64,000 nucleotides of DNA from Camarhynchus parvulus (taxonomy: Eukaryota; Chordata; Aves; Passeriformes; Thraupidae), in contig NC_044590.1 of the NCBI RefSeq assembly GCF_901933205.1, positions 10,505,501 through 10,569,500 of the forward strand. Direction: 5' to 3'. The first letter of the stretch is position 1; every line of letters begins with the position of its first letter. Made by a program: the position numbers and the translations under genes. Of the stretch, positions 36,465 through 47,934 are shown piece by piece. The notes beneath the pieces are model-generated. The model was not told the DNA's origin. It ran no database searches and saw only the letters and a list, made by a program, of their open reading frames with translations.

Positions 36465-37455
36465 GGAGAACACGAGCAAAACAAAGCACTTGGTTGCAGT
36501 TTTTGGAAGGTGTGGAAATAGAGACTTTCCTGTTGTAGTGTCAGAGCAGACACTGCTTGTTTCTTGGGAGGAAAAGCACCTTTGTTAACTGCTTCCATGG
36601 CAGCTGGCAGTGAGAGCACAGTGGCCTGAAACAAACAGCAATTATCGTGGTGCAGCAGAGTTTGCAGGGGGAATGGCTGCTCCTAAACAAAATATCCCCC
36701 AAAACAAACCCTGAAGGCAAAGTTGCAGTGGTTGTGCAGCAAAGGTGGAACAGAAGAAGAAAAAGGTTATTTTGAATATGGTGGAAGGCATTTGTGTATC
36801 CTGGATTTGCTCTTTCTATTGGAGGAGAGACAGTCAAATGCTGCAGTGGTACTAAGGACATCCCTTGGCTAAGGTCCATGGTTGCCTGTGGCATTTCACC
36901 AGAAGAATTTATGATCCTGGGCTTGACTATTAACCTCCTGTTCTGTTCTTTGAAGAATGAAAAAGGATGTTTCCAAAAAGGCCAGATGGGATGTGACACC
37001 AACACATCATGTATTTCATGACTGCAGTTAAAATACATACATGCAACACAAAAATATAACTTTCCTTGAGAAAAGGTATGGAAAATCCAGCAGCCTTTCA
37101 GATGTGCAGTGTGACAGGAAGGTGCCTGTCCCATGCTGGTAATGCACACCCAAATTGCCACTGATGAGGGTCAAACATGCATTTATTTTGATGGACAACC
37201 TATATATCAACAGACAACACAGGAAATATTCTGAAGCTGATGGGAGGTTGGTAATCTGACCTGGCCATGTGAACTGGACTTCCCTGTGGAAGGTTCTGTG
37301 TGGATGTGTTTGTTCAAAATCAACAAAGCTCCCCTGAGGTGTGAGGTGGCTGAGCTGAGCTGAGCCCTCCCTGCTCTGGCTGCACATTTCCATTGCACTC
37401 AGCACAGCCTGGGCACTGTGGGCAGAGCAGAACACTCACACCCTGCTGCTGCATC

Positions 37456-37482
37456 CTCATCATCATCATCATCATCATCATC
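37456..37482 (+). repeat. CAT microsatellite in 3' UTR
   Basis: A run of TCATCATCAT units within the inferred 3' UTR. It is the same trinucleotide as the long block in intron 3. Confidence 0.9.
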
Positions 37483-38828
37483 CAGCCTCAGCTCCAGGAG
37501 CACCATGCCTGTGAGGAGGGTGCAGAAGTGTTGCTTTCCTTTGTGGTGATGCTGAAATACCTCAGTGAGGGACCTCACAGTGCAGAGTGAGAGGTGAAAC
37601 ACCCAGACTGTCTGGAAATGTGGACTCCTTTCTCTATATACTGTCTGTAAACATGGTTGGATATTTATTCATGTGGCAGAAGCAGGGCTGCCCTGCAAGT
37701 GTGTACTCAAAGTATTTCATTTGCCAAATCCCAGCTGCACTAGTGACAATCTCCAGTATTATTTCTTTTGTTAGAGGAGTTTGTTTCCATTGCAATCTGA
37801 ATTTTCCCTCCTCTCCTTTTTTTGTCCCCAGGATGAAGTGTAGCTTCCTTTATTCATTATCTCAAACTCCTAGATTATACTCTTCACTCTGTGATTATTC
37901 TGTCTGGGTGGCTAAATCCTCTTGGTGGGTAAGATCCTTGAGGAACAGGTGAGCCACAATCCATATCCTTTCCAGTGAATTCTGTGTGAGTGGTGCAGAT
38001 ACCTTAAAATTATTCATCTGTTAGAGAATCTGTCTATTCTTTTTGGTTGACATGATGCAGATGCATTGACTGGCTGGATCACCTTCATAGATGTCTTCTT
38101 AAGAACCTGTGATAGAACCTCCCAACCCTGACCCAGGTGTCAACAATTCTTGAGATGCTTTTTTTATAGGGCTTAAATTGTGCCTGAAAGAGCCTGATTC
38201 TGGGTGAGTGATTGATGTCTCTGGAAGGATCAAGCTGCTTGAAACTGGGGCTTTAAAAACCAAAGGTACCTATTCAGCATCCCTTCTGGAATTCTTTGTG
38301 GCAGTGAAGGAGTAAAGATGGCAAGGAGGAAATGCCAGAGATGTGATACCCTGAGAAGTACCAAAGGTATCACTGTGAGCTCAAAGCTCCTTTTCAAGCT
38401 GAGTTGCACCCTGCAAATCACACAATGCTGCATTTTTTCCACCCCTCGTGCTGGTTTATTAAATGTTCTGTCCATGTGTGTTGAGGGGTCAGGACTGCAT
38501 CACTGCTGCTGTGAACTACAAATGAATGGGGTTTTTTGAACACCAAACAATGTGAATCAGTGCTGTGAAAAACAAGGTTTGTGGGAGATTCTCATGAGAC
38601 AAATATCAGGTTTAAATATTAAAGGAAATGTAAAAAAAATTAAATAAAACAAAACAGCTCTTTCCAGATGATGGATATGCTTTTAAAAAATTTTTCCTAT
38701 CTTTGTATCAAAAAGTGTAAATTTTTCAGTCAATGATGTGCAACACACTCCTGAAGGATGGCTTTTAATACCTTTTGTTTTTTATGATTTTTTAATTGTG
38801 TATTTAAATTTCATTTATTCAGTGAAAC

Positions 38829-38834
38829 AATAAA
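38829..38834 (+). terminator. Probable polyadenylation signal AATAAA
   Basis: AATAAA sits in an AT-rich region, with CA and TG-containing sequence 15-40 nt downstream that suits cleavage. It is the last good signal before the sequence returns to average composition. Confidence 0.6.
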
Positions 38835-38855
38835 AACACAGCAAAATCTCTTGGC

Positions 38856-41800
38856 TGCATTTTCATTAGTGCTTGAGAACAAGTTAAATGGTGCCATATC
38901 TGTGAATGCAGCAGGATTTGTCTCGTGCCTGAAGAGGGATGAAGAAGATGAGTTCTGTGTTACAGCTCCAGGAGCAGCTCCTCTCTGGCTGATACTGTGG
39001 CACTGCTGCAGAAGGATGCTCCAGGAGGAGGAAGAGGAGGTTGATGTTGGGTATAAAAAGCCCAGGAAAAGGTGGATGGGAGCAGAAGGTGAGCACCAAG
39101 GACTTCTGAAGGAAGAGGAGCAGTGGTTGAAGATTTCAGCTTGAGGAAATGTGTCCATATCCCGTGAGAAATCCCCTTCTCACCCCTCAGTCCTGCTCAG
39201 CTCAGCTGTGCTCAGGGACTTGGGTGCTGGACCAGCCAAGAACAGCAGGAATCCAGCCTGGATCTTTGGTTAAATCACGACTAAAAGTGTTCAATAGCGA
39301 TGAAATGAATTACTGGGAACTGTTTAAAAGCAGTGCAGGGTCCTGTCCAGCAGTGCTGCTGGAAAAGCAGGGCTTGCTCTCCTAGCCAGACACAAAAAGA
39401 AAGGGGGGAGGAGGATCCAAGCAGCTTCAAAAAGCTTCCAGAGCAATTATCTGAGGAAAACACCAGTTTATCAAACTCACCCCACCCATTCATCTTCAGT
39501 AATATCAAAGTGCTAATCTCTCCCATCCCCAAGGGCTTTTGTGATTGATCATTACACAGCTCTCCCCTGCTCAGTACAGAAGCCCAGGATTTATTCTGAA
39601 TGCAACTGTATGTTGTGCTGAGATAAGGGACTGAGCATAAAAGAATCTTGCAAATGCTGGTTGAACGTAGATGTGGATGAAGTGGAACTGAAATATCAAA
39701 ATAATAATGATAATAATGATTTTAAAAAGTAGTTTGCCTTAAGTATTTGCAAGAATACAGACTCTTCACAGGAAAAAGCAAAGCTTCAGCTCTTGGAGGG
39801 AAATGTCACAAGTAAATGCATTTCCTGGAGGAAAGTAAGTGACAGCAACTATTGCTGTAAATAAAATACAACTGTATTTGATTAAATCTATTTCCTTACT
39901 CCCATGCACTCCCCAGTGCTGAAAACAAGACAAATTACATCAGTGGTTTTGCATGCTGAGAGGATGGAACGCTGAAGTTCTCTCCAAATCCAGTTTGCAC
40001 ATGAGGGCTGCGCATGTCTTCATTGTGGGGGGAAATAGAGGCTGAAGTTCAATATTTTAAGTCACTGGAAAAGAAAATGTGCAGCTGCACTGCCTCAACA
40101 GCTGGGAAAGGGCCTGGGCAGTCTCTAATCCCTCCAATCTCAGGTTTGAATGTGTTTTTTTGCTGTTTGTGGTGGCAGACAGCGTTTGCCAGAGCAGCTT
40201 TGTGCTGGTTGTCCTTCCCCAGGACAGTGAGGAGTGGTGACCTCCCCTGCCAAAGTCCTTTCCCAGCACCTGGACCTGGCAGGATCCACTGAGCTCAGGG
40301 GGTTGAACCTTTCCCTCCACACTAAGCCCCATTCTCTAGCTCTGGCCAGGGGCTGACCCAAGGAATGGGAGTGGAGGAAGGTGTTCCTTTCCTCCTTAGT
40401 CCGTGGAAGTGGTGATGTTTGCATCTCTGGGACCATCTTGGCCCTCTGCACCTTTCTAGCTGGTGAAGTTGCAGGGATAATTACCCAGAAGATAAAGCAG
40501 GAGAAGAGGAAGAATCCAACACAAATGCAGGGTGTGGGTGTACCTCTGTGGGTTGTGTGTCATTTTGTTTGTTTTTCAGGGTTTGGAAGAGACACAGAGG
40601 TACACGAGTTCTGCTGCTCTCTCCTCACCTTGCTCTTGGCAGGCTGTAGTAGAAACCTGCTTCAGAAATTCCCTATTCTGTGCAGGATGAGGATGAAAGG
40701 TTGATTTTCCCTTGCTTTCAGCTTTTGCCTGCGTGTCTGTGCTGTGCTGGAAGGGTGAGGTGAGCCCTCAGTGCTGAATATACTCCTTGTTTGTCCTTGT
40801 GTGTGGATGGAAGCTCCCAGCTGAGCACAAACCATTCATGCCTTGTATTGAAACTGAATCTTTTAAGCCTTACCCAGAGTTTTAGAGCTCCCAAGGAGCG
40901 TGGCTATCCATAACCCACTGGTGTCCCCTCCCACCTCAGCTTTCTGCATGTGCCCAGCCAGTGCAGGAGGAAAGAGCCACCCTTACCTGCCCTGGTGACT
41001 CTGGTTCAGCCTTCTCTGGACACAAGCACATCACAAAGTGCAATAATTCCCTTTTACTTACAACAAACCGGCAGAGCTGTCTCAGGCTTTCAAGAGAGAC
41101 AATTAAAGATTTTACATTGTTTTCTTCAAAAGGAGAAATAGACCTGGGGGTTCCCTAATAGTCCTCCTGATTCTGCATCACCCTCTCAGAGCATGTTGTT
41201 GTGGGTTGCATTTATTATGAGCCACTTATTATCCCTAATTATTGAGCAGGGGGTAGGGCTCTCGGTAACAGGCAGAGTTGTGACTTGATGAACACTCAGC
41301 TGTCTCTATTTAAGATAAAATTACTGTAATTAACAAATCGATCAACCCTACTTTCGCTTTGCCTGCCTGGGACAGAACAAATGGGCTAAATGAGACCTAT
41401 TTAGCACAAAAGTAGAGAAAGGGCTTTGCAGACCTCAGGATACACAGACTCAGAGCTTTTTTTTTTTTTGTCACACACTGCTTTTAATGGTAATGTCACA
41501 TAATTGTCTCTTGTTAGGCAATTTTGTCTCCAGTAAAGAGGCACCCACGCTGCACTTTGTTCAGCTCAGCCCAGCGAGGCAGAGTCAGCTGGTGAGCAGC
41601 CAGGTGGGTTGTTGGATAAAAACCTCCCCCTCCAGCAGGGCTGGGTTGGATTCCCTGGGTGCTGCGCTCACTTGTGACTCTTACCAGCTTGTTTGCAGAA
41701 TCCATGTCTTTGAGAGTAAGATTGGTTCCTTGGGTTGTCTTTAGTTGAGCAGATGTCACCATCTCCAGCTCCCCAGTTGCTGCTCCTCACGTTGCTTTGG

Positions 41801-41964
41801 GGTCTGAGGGTATCTGTGCTTTTAGATTCCAGGAATCCTCCCAGCCCAGTGGTGTGGGAAACACTCATCCCCAGCTCTTCTTCCCAAACCATGTGCTGTC
41901 TGAGAAGCATTTGGGGACAGGAATTTGCTCCTCTTTATCAGTTTCTCTGGGTCTGGATTGAAGG
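38856..41964. other. Intergenic after the RhoGAP gene, nothing identified
   Basis: The sequence looks mostly unique, with a short AATAATAATGAT run near 39700 and a poly-T run near 41458. Open frames of up to about 107 codons lack any motif. Confidence 0.5.
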
Positions 41965-42542
41965 CACTTGAGGCAGTAGTTCATGTTTGGACTCAGGTGT
42001 TTATTGTTTCTTATCAATGAAACAGCTTCACAACCATGAGTTCTGCAGCCTTTCATTAGTAAGGCACAAAATGGCCAACAATCTCTTGTTACAAGGCCTT
42101 TAAGACTAAACTGTCCAATTAAGAACTGACACCTGGATTATTTTCCCTTTTAACCCAATAACTGATCCCTCAAAGCCCACAATGTGGAGTTTTCTGTCCA
42201 ATTACAAAACATCACCCAAACCCATGGAGAAGAAGGAAGAAGAAGGTAAAGAAGAACAACCTGCCTATACCCTAAAACTTCCATCTTGCTTTGTATCTAT
42301 TTCTATATTTTAAAACCCCAAACTGTAAGTTTTCCACCCTGTGATATTACACACTTCTACACACCTGTAATCCCAGGGCTGTCAATCCATTTTGGAAGTC
42401 TTCTCCTCAGCCTCAGGTCAAAAGCAGTTCTCTCTTGCCAGTCTGTGCCTTTCAGCACAGAAAGTTTAAAATTCTCAGCATCCAGGATTCCAACACCTCT
42501 TGAAGCTTTTTTTGGTGTGTCTGTCCCTCTGGTAAGCTGACA
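41965..42542 (-). mobile_element. Passerine ERVL-type LTR
   Basis: Read in reverse, the element has an AATAAACACC polyadenylation region near one end and the TTGGGTGATGTTTTGTAATT segment seen in a common songbird LTR family (recalled). The right end at 42541-42542 is CA. The left end is uncertain, and no clear target duplication was found. Confidence 0.6.
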
Positions 42543-42705
42543 CTGCAGGTGTTGTCACCCATCCTCCCTGCCTGGCCATGCCAGGATTGTGTCACATCCA
42601 CACCTGTACTGAGGGTGAGCCCATGAAGGAGGTGAGATGCTGGAGGGTCAAGAAAATGCTCTGTTGCACTGTGTTCTGCCCTGCTGGGAAATGAGATGGG
42701 AAAGG

Positions 42706-43075
42706 GTAGATCTGCTACATCTGGAGCACAGTATGGGGAGCAGCTGAGGGAGCTGGGGTTGTCCAGCCTGGAGAAAAGGAGGTTCAGGGGCGACCTTATC
42801 CCTCTTTACAACTACTGGATAGGATACAGCCAGGTGGGGGTTGGCCTATTCTCCCAGGTAACAAATGACAAAATAAGAAGAGATGGCCTCAAGTTGTGTC
42901 AGAGGAAATTAGAGAATAAGGAAAATTCAAGAATTAGAGAATAGGAAAAAATTAAAGAATTTAGGTTAGAGAATTTAAATCAGAGAATAGGAAAAATTTC
43001 TTCACTGAAAGGATAGAGCAGGCTGCCCGGGAAAGGGGTGGAATCACCATCCCCGGCAGTGCTCATGGGGTGTGT
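42706..43075 (+). mobile_element. CR1 LINE fragment with internal repeat expansion
   Basis: GGAGCTGGGGTTGTCCAGCC, CTGGAGAAAAGGAGGTTCAG, GGCGACCTTATC and later GGTGGAATCACCATCCCCGG are CR1 landmarks in order. Between them, at about 42903-42998, lie repeats of an AGAGAATAGGAAAA-like unit that do not belong to the CR1 consensus as I know it. Confidence 0.85.
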
Positions 43076-43079
43076 GGAG

Positions 43080-46000
43080 GTAGCACTACAAAATGGGTCT
43101 GTGTCAGCCTTGGGTCTCTCAGGAGGATGGAGCTGCTGCTCTTGCCAACTTCACCTAGGTCTGCCTGCACATGCTGTGTGAGGCCATCACAATCACATTT
43201 ATTTCAACAGATTGTTAAAAAAATAATCTGTAAGTGCTTCAATGAACTGAACTGCTCAACCTGGAGAGTTGTTTTCATTCTGACCTTTTTTTTGTGTAGG
43301 TCAGAGGGAGTTCATCCTCACTGTCCCCACGCCTGCAGGCAGCAGTGAGGGATATTAGGGCAGATACGGATAAATGGGAGCTATTTATGGGCCTGGCCTG
43401 TAACACTGATGGCTCAGCAGTTTTGAGGGCCTGGTTCTGTGGCAGGCTCTGTGTCTCTCCCCATTTTGGGGCTGCTCTGCTCTGCCCCAGGGCTCTCCAC
43501 CGGGCATCTCCATCCCACTCTGGCTGGGAGGGACAGCGAGTGGCTGCTGTGACTGTCACATAGGAGCAGGGAGAACCCGTGCTGAAGCGTCAAAGGCAGA
43601 GCCAGGAGCATCTGAAAGCTTCATTAGCCGGGCTTTGTTCTGACGGCGCAGTCAGGCGGGGAGATAATGCCGGGAGTGTTATCAGCCATGTGCAGGCGGC
43701 GGTTGCGTAGCAACCCCGATTGGGGGACCGGGCCGCCAAAAGAAACACTCATTTTCTTCAATTTGGAGGCATTTCAAACGGGAGTTCATTGCTGATGGAG
43801 GATTCGCTCAGGTTTAACATCTCTTAAAGAGATGGCAGCTGGTGTTGGCCTTGTTTTAGCATCATGTGGGTGCACACTCACCAGGTGAATGAACCTGAGA
43901 AAATCCAGGTTTTCTTTGGGTTTTCATATGCTGGTTTCCATCCCTTTGTCCTGCTGGGGCTTGAAATGGGATGAGGATGGGAAATTTCCTTGCTTCTTTC
44001 AGGCCTGATGTAAAGGCATCTCCAGGGAGCCCCTCTTGGTACCACATTGGGCACTGCAGGTGAGGAGGGTGATGGTGCTCCCTCTTCCCTCTGAGCCTTC
44101 TTCAGAGAAAAGTGCAGCAAGGGCAGGGTTCTGCTGCTGCATCTCCTTGCCAGGCTGGAAAATTGGTCAGAATTCAGAGAAACCACAAACCCGCCATACC
44201 TGTGGGGCTGTTAAGGAGCACTGGATGTAAGGAGAAGAAAGAGATTCATCAATCTGCTTTTGTCTGCACCCTGAGATGTTGAGATTGAGGCAAACAGAAG
44301 CTGCCCAGGTCTGTTTTGAAGGGCAACATGATTATATGGTGCAAGTAAGAAACCAATCCCAGCTCTGAGAGGGATTGCCTTGTGTGCAGGCAGGGCAGGG
44401 CATCCTGTGCTCTCCCTGTCCTGCTGCAGCTCTGGCTGTCTCACACAGAAGGAGCTCAAAGAGCTTTTTTTAAACTTCAGCTTTGGTGTGAGCTGTGCAG
44501 TAAGAGCAGCGGGGGCGAGTCAGTCTGCCCTGGAAGAGAAACTGGGATGCCCAGACATCATGAGGGTGTCCCTAATGGGGATATTATTTATACATAATAT
44601 ATATACATAATCTATTTGTCTAGATTTGGGTAGAGGGATTCACATGCTGCATGTGCCATCTGTCTGGATGATGTACCTGGCTCTCCAAAATCCTGTGTGG
44701 ATTTGCACTCCCGCCTTGTCCACTCCTCTCTGGTGCCTAGAACAGACAGGGCATGCCTGAGTGCTCCCAACAGGGAAGATTAACTGGGAATTAACAACTA
44801 CAAGATATTTCTTGTGCTTCTGTGGCCTCACACAGTAATGTGGAAATCCCTGTTTTATTCTTTGTTCACCTGTTGCTGTCTGAATTGCCAGGTACCAGCA
44901 GGAGGGTGCTGGCACTGGGATCTGTGTGGAGGAGACATTAAATGAACATCCTCTGTGTGGCCTCACCTGCTGAGAATGTGCAGGCATTTTCTGTGACAGC
45001 AAGCCCAAAGAATATTATGTGTACATGGAAAACTCCTTTCTTTTCTCTGTCCTCTGACTTCAGCCTTGCAATATAAACAATAATACATCTTCCCTTCTTA
45101 TTAACAATTCAGTTTGAAGACTGATTCAGATTAACTTGGGCTCTCATTGTATTAAGCACTTTAGGGAAAAAAAGCCATAGGAGCTCAGGATGTTTATGAA
45201 AAGCAATTTCCTCAATGCCAGGCAGTTTAATAACTCCATGGCCATGGCATTCAGGCTTTCATTTATTTTAAACTGTGTTTCCAAACTGTGACGGGTCAAT
45301 AATAAAGAAGGCAGGGTGACAGATTTTGTGTGGAAGGGAGCTAAAAGGAAAAAGCACATTCAGACAGGAGCACAGAGAATAGTGTGTCTCTTGGGTCTGA
45401 CACATTAAAGGCTGTTTTTATTTGAAAAACAAATTCTTCTTATAATCAATATTTCCCCACTGAACTATTGAGAGCAAGTGGAATTTTGGAGCTATATATG
45501 ACAAAAGGGAGAAAATTCTGATCCTCTCTCATCCAAACTGTTTCCTTGTGACAATGAAATTATTCTTCTATGTACTGGTCTGGATTTTGCCTTTAATCAA
45601 GTCCCTGGTGGAAGGAGACACATAGCCCCAGGCAGGCTTTTGCACCTGAGACCTCCAATCTACTCAAGCAATAAATACAAACATCACAGAGTGTTTCAAG
45701 TGACTTGTTAAAATATTGGAAATCAGTACCATGTAGGAAACAAAGTGAGTTAATAGTATTTGTTGAAAACACCTTTTACAAACCACGTGGGACACTGAGC
45801 AGGTCAAGTGGAATGTGTAACAACATTCACCCATCTCCTGCTTCCCTCTGTGGGTATTCAGGCAGAGGTTTTGGTGGGTTTATGTTTTATTATCTCCCCA
45901 AGAAGCCTGGATCATGCAGAAGAACTGAGCTGACTTGCTCTGTGCTGTGTCCTGCTCTGCTTATGTGAACTCTGGGCTCTCCAGCTCAGGAAAGGCTTTT

Positions 46001-46839
46001 CTTCTGCACATCCCATGTGCAGGGCAGCAGGTTCAAAATGTAAATAACCTTCAAAAAACTGGAATACTCAGATTGTTGTCAGTATACAAGGATTGGACAA
46101 TTGATTTCTGTTGGTCACGTTCCCTTTCAGATTATTCCTGGTACAAGGATATCCCCTTCTCTATGTGAAGCATGAAGTGCTGGGGAGTTTTCCTGGATTA
46201 TCCAAATATTGAACTTGATTAAACTCAACAGATGTACCTGTTGGATAACTTCTGTGAGTAATTGGGCAGGGAGGTTGTCTCTGCCATTCCCACCCAGCTG
46301 GAAGTTGGGCTGTGGCTGGCCAGGGAGCTGAGCTGCTTCTGCTTTTATTTTGGTTAAACAGAATATTTATAAATCAGGCGCTCAGTCTGAGTGTTTATTT
46401 AAAAGTCCTAACACTTTCCTTAATGTTCCTGAGTGCTCACTCATTAGAAGCTCACACTGTGAGTCCTTAGGAATTCATGAGATGTTTTCTGTATCTGGGT
46501 ACTTTAAATAAATCTCACAAGTGCAGGCTGCAGGGCCTGGGTAGATGAACTGCTCTGAACAGGCTTCCCACACCAACCTTCCCCTTCTCCAGCTTGGCAG
46601 GAGGAGCTCCACCAAAATCTTGGGTCTTTTGCCTGTTGGTGGACTTCCCTGTGGAATTTTATATTTGAAACAGAGGCTTCAGTGGTGGTCAGGATGACAC
46701 TGGGGCTGCAGGTGATGCTGTCCCCAGAGGTGAATAATGGTGTGAGCTGGGGTGGGTTGAGCCTGCCTGGGTGCCAGATGTTCCCTCAAGCTGCTCCATC
46801 ACTCTCCTTCTCCTCCTGGACAGGGGAGAGAAGATACAG
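43080..46839. other. Intergenic, no gene seen
   Basis: Apart from the CpG cluster at 43625-43745 and an AT-rich patch near 44582-44612, there is nothing I can identify. Confidence 0.5.
43625..43745 (+). promoter_or_regulatory. Small CpG cluster with palindromic X-box and inverted CCAAT box
   Basis: About a dozen CpGs occur in 120 bases of otherwise CpG-poor intergenic DNA. At 43701-43715 is GGTTGCGTAGCAACC, a perfect 6-bp inverted repeat with a 3-bp spacer that fits the RFX-factor X-box. ATTGG (inverted CCAAT) follows at 43719-43723. TGTTATC and AGATAA (GATA-like) lie just upstream. It could be an enhancer or a promoter of an unseen transcript. Confidence 0.5.
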
Positions 46840-47460
46840 CAAAAGGTTTGTGGGTTGAGATCAGGGCAGGGAGAGATCTCTCACCTTTCCCACTGCAGGC
46901 AAAACAGACTTGACTCGGGGAAATTAGTTCAATTTATTACCAACCAAATCAGAGTGGAGTGATGGAAAACACAAGCAAATCCTAAAAATAGCTTCCCTCC
47001 ATCCCCTCTTTTTCCTGGGCTCAGCTTCACTCCTGAATTCTTTCCCTCCTCCCCACAGTGGTGCAGGGAATGGGGTTGTGCTCAGTTCATCACACACTGA
47101 CCCTGCTGCTGCTTCCTTCTCAGGGGGGGACTCCTCACAATCCTCCCCTGCTCCATCAGGGGGTCCCTCCCATGGCAGACAGCTGTCCCTGAACTCCTCC
47201 AGAACTTCTTCTTTCCCACAGGCTGCAGATCTCCCTGAACTTCTCCAGGACTGGCCTTTCCCTGGCCTTTCCATCTCTCCATGCCCTGCTCCAGGGTGGG
47301 TTTCCCATGGGGTGCAGCCCTTCAGGGACAGGCTGCTCCAGCCTGAACCCCCTTGGCATCACAAACTCTGCCCCAGCCCAGGCTCCTCTCTCCATGGGGC
47401 ACAGGTCCTGCAGGAGCTCTCTCTCAGTGCTGTAGCACTTCAGTGATGCTCTCTGTGAGA
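46840..47460 (-). mobile_element. ERV LTR with degenerate internal repeats
   Basis: The segment with AAATTAGTTCAATTTATTAC followed by repeated CTCCAG/CCCATGG/TGCAG units resembles a widespread bird ERV LTR in reverse orientation. The internal 30-60-bp degenerate repeats produce several spurious open frames on both strands. Boundaries are approximate. Confidence 0.6.
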
Positions 47461-47704
47461 CCAAGACCTGGATCTTCAGAGAAGCAAACCCAGCTCCTGA
47501 ACGTCCAAGGAAGGTCAGGCATTAAAATATCTCTATCCCTTGCCTGCTTCCTCCCTCCTGTCTTGAAGCCCTTGGTCTCTCTGACCCAGTGAGTCAGGAC
47601 TCTGGGCAAGGAACTACAACCTCCTGAAGGGAGGCTGCAGACAGGTGGGGTTGGTCTCTTCCACCAGGCAGCACTGACAGAACCAGAGGACACAGTCTCC
47701 AGCT

Positions 47705-47934
47705 ATGTCAGGGAAGGTACAGGTTGGATATTAGGAAGAAATTTTTCACTGGAAGAATAATAAAGTAGAAAGTTCTTCCCAGAGAGGTGGTGGAATCACC
47801 ATCTCTGGATGTGTTTAAATAAAGACTGGCCATGGCCCTTGGTGCTATAGTCTAGGTGAGGTGTTAGGGCACAGGTTGGACTTGATGATCTTAGAGGCCT
47901 CTTACAGCCTCATTATTCTGTGATTCTGTGATTC
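47705..47934 (+). mobile_element. CR1 LINE 3' end
   Basis: TTGGATATTAGGAAGAAATTT, GTGGTGGAATCACCATCTCTG and the tail ATTCTGTGATTCTGTGATTC are diagnostic. It directly follows the LTR-like region ending near 47460, separated by about 240 bases. Confidence 0.92.

Larger units (their letters stand above)
36465..38855 (+). other. ARHGAP40: Probable 3' UTR
   Basis: No coding potential is seen between the stop codon and an AT-rich stretch that ends in a polyadenylation signal at 38829. The region carries a short CAT repeat (37456-37482) but no CR1 or LTR, unlike the sequence around it. The upper limit is inferred from the signal. An earlier signal (AATAAA at 38643) could give a slightly shorter transcript. 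Confidence 0.6.

Noticed and set aside
36541..37161. 206-codon minus-strand frame in the 3' UTR
   Set aside because: It is antisense to the inferred 3' UTR and has no family motif. Stop-poor by chance.
47078..47464. Overlapping frames on both strands around 47.1-47.5 kb
   Set aside because: They arise from degenerate internal repeats of an LTR-like element.
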